Source of the DNA: an uncultured Bacteroidales bacterium
GTDB taxonomy: Bacteria; Bacteroidota; Bacteroidia; Bacteroidales; Paludibacteraceae
Reading direction: 5' to 3'
Length of the DNA: 9,925 nt
NCBI GenBank assembly: GCA_946615455.1
Contig: CAMOHN010000026.1
Location: 1-9,925, forward strand
Shown here piece by piece: positions 7,529 through 9,925 of this stretch. The translations under genes and the position numbers were made by a program. The number at the start of each line of letters is the position of its first letter. Positions within the stretch are counted from its first letter, which is position 1. The notes beneath the pieces are model-generated. The model made no database searches. It was given only the letters and a program-made list of their open reading frames with translations, and was not told the origin of the DNA.

Positions 7529-8068
7529 ATGAAGCGTTTCTCTTTTTTTGCATTGTTTTTACTTTTCTTATCGGGGTTGTGTTTTACTGCTTGCAACCGC
7601 ACGCTGGTGAACGATTCCACCCCATATATCTCTCGTTCAGGACTGATACTGAACCCGACCTTTTCGGGTGATACCATCACGGGTGGTCAGGATACGCTGA
7701 CCGTCACGGCAGTAGAAAACAGTACCAATGTATTTGCTGTTCAGCCTATTGCTGTTGGTGATTCGGTCGTGATGGCGGTTTTGTTCGGTGCGTTGACCAA
7801 TCAGTTGGTTTCGGCCACTATCGCTTCGGATGCGCCTGCCGTGCTGTCGGTTCGCTGTCAGTTGAATGAGAGTGTACAGCAGACACTGTCTTCTCAATCG
7901 GATATAAGCAAGGGGCAGTTTGTGTTCAAGTCGGGCTGGGAGTCAATAGGTTTTCCTATCTATGTGCGGGCATTGAAGGCGGGTTCGGCGACGGTGACCT
8001 TCAAGGTGGTTACCGACTCGCAGTATTCTCCCGTGACTGCCTATCTGCGCTTTACGGTGACTGACTGA
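7529..8068 (+). CDS. Unrecognised small lipoprotein, probably Ig-like beta-sandwich
   Basis: This 179-residue protein begins with a strong type II signal peptide: MKRFSFF, a hydrophobic core, and lipobox F-T-A-C giving lipidated Cys22. The mature part starts N-R-T-L-V-N-D, without the acidic stretch linked to surface export, so it may face the periplasm. The body is made of alternating beta-like segments (D-T-L-T-V-T-A-V, A-V-L-S-V-R-C). It ends with A-G-S-A-T-V-T-F-K-V-V-T and Y-L-R-F-T-V-T-D, a pattern like the last strands of BIG2 Ig domains. I do not recognise the family and assign no function. It starts 33 bases after the tRNA with no promoter between, so it is probably transcribed with it. 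No Shine-Dalgarno is seen. It converges on mazG with only 9 bases between stop codons. Confidence 0.8.
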   Translation: MKRFSFFALFLLFLSGLCFTACNRTLVNDSTPYISRSGLILNPTFSGDTITGGQDTLTVTAVENSTNVFAVQPIAVGDSVVMAVLFGALTNQLVSATIASDAPAVLSVRCQLNESVQQTLSSQSDISKGQFVFKSGWESIGFPIYVRALKAGSATVTFKVVTDSQYSPVTAYLRFTVTD

Positions 8069-8091
8069 GCCGGTCGGTTAGGCTTGTTTTT
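8067..8091 (+). terminator. Possible weak Rho-independent terminator after the 179-residue lipoprotein gene
   Basis: AGCC (8068-8071) can pair with GGCT (8081-8084), extended by a G-T pair, around a 9-base loop. It is followed by TGTTTTT. The stem overlaps the stop codons of both convergent genes. The stem is short, so activity is uncertain. It would work only for the plus-strand unit because the minus side has no U-run. Confidence 0.3.
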
Positions 8092-8899
8092 CTGTCTGTT
8101 TGGCTTGTTGCCAGAGCGTTTCCATCTCGTCCAACGTCATTTGTGCGAGCGTTCGTCCTTGTTGTTGTGCCGTCTGTTCGATAAAGTTGAAACGGCGGAT
8201 GAATTTCTGGTTGGTTTTTTCCAGAGCGTTGTCCGGTTTGAGGTGATAGAGGCGTGCCATGTTGATGAGTGCAAAGAGCAGGTCGCCCAATTCGTTTTCG
8301 AGGGCTTGCTTTTGTGCTTCATCGGGGTTCTCACCTTGTGGCACGGCTGTGCGCATCTCGGCTTCCAGTTCGGCTATTTCTTCTTTGACTTTGTCCCACA
8401 CATCTTCTTTCTTTTCCCAGTCAAAGCCCACATTGGCAACTTTGTCTTGTATGCGATAGGCTTTGATGAGTGATGGCAGCGAGTCGGGTAGGCCACCCAG
8501 CACAGTGTGGTTGCCGTCTTTCTCTTTGAGTTTGACTTTTTCCCACAGTTGTGACACCTCTTCGGCATTGGCTGCGGCTTCGGTTCCATAGACATGTGGG
8601 TGGCGGAAGATGAGCTTGTCGCATAGGCGGTTGCACACATCGCCGATGTCGAAAGCCTGTTGCTCGCTGCCCATCTTGGCATAGAAGACGATGTGCAGCA
8701 GCACGTCGCCCAGTTCTTTGCTTATCTCGTCCATGTCGTGGCGCAGTATGGCTACGCTCAGCTCGTTGGCTTCTTCGATGGTATTTTGGCGAAGGCTCTC
8801 AAAGGTCTGTTTGCGGTCCCAAGGGCAGCGTTCTCGCAGTTCGTCCATGACGGTGAGCAGACGGTCAAAGGCTTGCAGTTGTTCTTGTCGTGTGTTCAT
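8078..8899 (-). CDS. mazG: Nucleoside triphosphate pyrophosphohydrolase MazG
   Basis: MazG hydrolyses (d)NTPs to NMP and pyrophosphate. It clears non-standard nucleotides and can influence alarmone levels; it is cytoplasmic. With the start at 8899 it is 273 residues with two tandem MazG domains, the usual two-domain architecture. Domain 1 shows C-P-W-D-x-x-Q-T at 25-32, the metal-binding E-E-x-x-E at 42-46 and E-x-x-D at 62-65, and R-H-P-H-V-Y-G at 99-105. Domain 2 has G-F-D-W at 158-161, E-E-x-x-E at 173-177 and E-x-x-D at 203-206. Both metal sites look intact. I prefer the ATG at 8899 because it overlaps the stop of the upstream lpxH-like gene as ATGA, a coupling seen again one gene upstream, and the protein then begins close to the conserved region. 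An in-frame ATG at 8914 would add five residues. No Shine-Dalgarno is seen at either start. Confidence 0.95.
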   Translation of the reverse strand: MNTRQEQLQAFDRLLTVMDELRERCPWDRKQTFESLRQNTIEEANELSVAILRHDMDEISKELGDVLLHIVFYAKMGSEQQAFDIGDVCNRLCDKLIFRHPHVYGTEAAANAEEVSQLWEKVKLKEKDGNHTVLGGLPDSLPSLIKAYRIQDKVANVGFDWEKKEDVWDKVKEEIAELEAEMRTAVPQGENPDEAQKQALENELGDLLFALINMARLYHLKPDNALEKTNQKFIRRFNFIEQTAQQQGRTLAQMTLDEMETLWQQAKQTEKQA

Positions 8900-9708
8900 A
8901 GTGTGTGCTGACATATTTGCAGTTGTCCGTTATGCAGGACAGCGTAGGTGAATTGTTGAAAAAAGTCTCCGAGAATGAGGACGCGGCGGTTGTTGCCAAG
9001 TTCCAGATCCAAGCGGATATGCCGGTGTCCGAACACGCAGTAGTCATACTCGGGGTGTTCTTTTGCCCATTGTACCAGTTCTTCGTTCTTTTCGCCCTTG
9101 TATGGACAAGGGCGGCGGATTTCTTTGAGTCGGCTTCGTCGTGCCCACTCATAGCCGAAGGCATCGCCCAAGGCTGGCGGCAGCAGGCGGAAGAGGAATT
9201 GTGGTACAGGGTGGTGAAAAAAAGCGCGCAGCCGCATGAAACGGCGTATCTTGACTTGCAGTTCAGTCGGCAGGCGTTGCATGAAGTCGCTCGGCACGAT
9301 GCCATCGCCGTGTGCCATGAAGATGCGTTTGCCGTCAAGGGTGAACGCTTCGGGCTGCCGGTGCACGCGAATGCCGGTGTTGCGGGCAAGGTCGCCAAAG
9401 GTCCAGATGTCGTGATTGCCAATGAAGAAATGTACTTCTACTCCCCCGTCAGTCAGTGTTCGGAGTGTTTGCATGAGCGGCAGATAGAGCTGTTTAGAGC
9501 GAGGCATGTGCCATGTCCCGTCGGCATGAAGCCACCGATGGGGTTCGAACAGATATTCGTACCAAAAGTCAAAAATGTCACCCAGCAGGAAGATGTGCGT
9601 GGCATCCGTACCCATCTGTCGCAGCAGCCGGCTGAGACGGTCCACATGCCCTTCGGGGTCGGCTATGACCCGTGAGCCAAGGTGTGCATCGCTAAGGAAA
9701 TAAATCAT
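8896..9708 (-). CDS. lpxH: LpxH-family UDP-2,3-diacylglucosamine diphosphatase (calcineurin-like metallophosphoesterase)
   Basis: This 270-residue enzyme probably releases lipid X and UMP from UDP-2,3-diacylglucosamine in lipid A synthesis, at the cytoplasmic face of the inner membrane. All metallophosphoesterase motifs are present in order: S-D-A-H (D7, H9), G-D-I-F-D-F-W (D44), G-N-H-D (N98, H99), A-H-G-D-G (H133) and G-H-R-H (H228, H230). The Phe/Leu/Pro-rich insert around 157-180 suits a cap contacting acyl chains. It is longer than E. coli LpxH (240 residues) and has GNHD where E. coli LpxH has GNRD. The lpxH assignment is therefore by family, and an LpxH2-like or related phosphoesterase is the main alternative. 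The start at 9708 overlaps the stop of the upstream DUF59 gene as ATGA, and its own stop overlaps the mazG start the same way. Confidence 0.85.
   Translation of the reverse strand: MIYFLSDAHLGSRVIADPEGHVDRLSRLLRQMGTDATHIFLLGDIFDFWYEYLFEPHRWLHADGTWHMPRSKQLYLPLMQTLRTLTDGGVEVHFFIGNHDIWTFGDLARNTGIRVHRQPEAFTLDGKRIFMAHGDGIVPSDFMQRLPTELQVKIRRFMRLRAFFHHPVPQFLFRLLPPALGDAFGYEWARRSRLKEIRRPCPYKGEKNEELVQWAKEHPEYDYCVFGHRHIRLDLELGNNRRVLILGDFFQQFTYAVLHNGQLQICQHTL
9093..9114. other. Perfect 8-base-pair inverted repeat inside the lpxH-like gene
   Basis: CGCCCTTG and CAAGGGCG flank a 6-base loop, a GC-rich stem that could fold in the mRNA. It encodes the R-P-C-P-Y-K-G-E segment (about residues 199-206). No U-run follows on either strand, so it is not a terminator. 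It may simply be a coincidence of coding sequence. Confidence 0.4.
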
Positions 9709-9925
9709 AGGAAACCCAATTCCAATTTGGCTTCTTCAGACATACGGTCTTTGGTCCATTCGGGTTCAAAGACCAGATTGACTTGCACCTCGTCTATTCC
9801 CTCTATGCTTGACACTTTCTGTCGAACATCTTCCACCAGGAAATCGGCAGCCGGACATCCAGGCGCGGTCAAGGTCATATCAATGGTGCAACTGTTGCCT
9901 TGAATATCAATTTTATATATCAACC
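9705..9925 (-). CDS. DUF59/MIP18-family iron-sulfur cluster assembly protein (partial, N-terminus beyond right edge)
   Basis: The last 72 residues of a small DUF59 protein are visible; the frame is open to the right edge. This family (SufT/PaaD-like, MIP18 in eukaryotes) helps mature Fe-S proteins in the cytoplasm. Visible family features are L-I-Y-K-I-D (the end of the usual D-L-G-L-I-Y motif), M-T-L-T-A-P-G-C-P with the conserved Cys, V-N-L-V-F-E-P-E-W-T and the C-terminal M-S-E-E-A-K-L-E-L-G. A TTG at 9923 could be read as a start, but the preceding conserved half of the domain must lie upstream, so the gene is cut by the window. The stop TGA overlaps the lpxH-like start as ATGA, making it the upstream member of a three-gene coupled operon whose promoter is outside the window. 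Confidence 0.9.
   Translation of the reverse strand, partial: LIYKIDIQGNSCTIDMTLTAPGCPAADFLVEDVRQKVSSIEGIDEVQVNLVFEPEWTKDRMSEEAKLELGFL

Noticed and set aside
8900..8914. An upstream ATG for mazG at 8914
   Set aside because: It is possible, but the ATGA overlap at 8899 repeats the pattern of the upstream junction and gives the expected N-terminus.
8905..9675. A 256-codon open frame on the plus strand opposite the lpxH-like gene
   Set aside because: It is antisense to a gene with every metallophosphoesterase motif intact; the frame has no family features.
9921..9923. TTG as the start of the DUF59 gene
   Set aside because: It is the Leu of the conserved D-L-G-L-I-Y motif; about half of the domain should lie upstream, so the gene is cut by the window edge.

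Overview
The window looks like chromosomal DNA from a member of the Bacteroidales (Bacteroidota). The evidence is a SusC/SusD outer-membrane uptake pair, lipoproteins led by typical type II signal peptides, and two promoters of the Bacteroidota type (TTTG about 19-20 bases before TAnnTTTG). Most start codons also lack a Shine-Dalgarno sequence, as is usual in this phylum. The genus cannot be settled from sequence reading alone. I see no mobile element, integrase, CRISPR array or rRNA.

Layout, left to right. (1) Positions 1-5902, minus strand, form one uptake operon, transcribed leftward: a SusC-type TonB-dependent transporter, its SusD-type surface lipoprotein, then a third lipoprotein with a BIG2-type Ig-like domain that runs off the left edge. 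A promoter for it lies at 5955-5986. No CAZyme, sulfatase or dedicated regulator is visible, so the substrate is unknown. (2) Positions 6042-7316, minus strand, hold a complete M16 (insulinase/MPP-like) zinc peptidase without a signal peptide. (3) Positions 7361-8091, plus strand, form a short island running against its neighbours: a tRNA-Leu(UAG) with a full-consensus promoter, then an unrecognised 179-residue lipoprotein starting only 33 bases past the tRNA. (4) Positions 8078-9925, minus strand, form a tightly packed housekeeping operon: a DUF59/MIP18-family Fe-S assembly protein (cut by the right edge), an LpxH-family metallophosphoesterase and MazG. Both junctions are 4-base ATGA stop/start overlaps.

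How they work together. SusC and SusD form the usual lidded-barrel importer, and the third lipoprotein sits where accessory substrate-binding proteins are normally encoded. The right-hand operon joins unrelated household tasks (Fe-S maturation, lipid A synthesis, nucleotide-pool cleaning) that appear to be translationally coupled.

I found no clearly new multi-gene system. The items most worth a second look are the tRNA-lipoprotein transcription unit, the unfamiliar part of the third lipoprotein, the altered LpxH motif, and the doubly coupled DUF59-lpxH-mazG operon. No gap between genes exceeds 139 bases.
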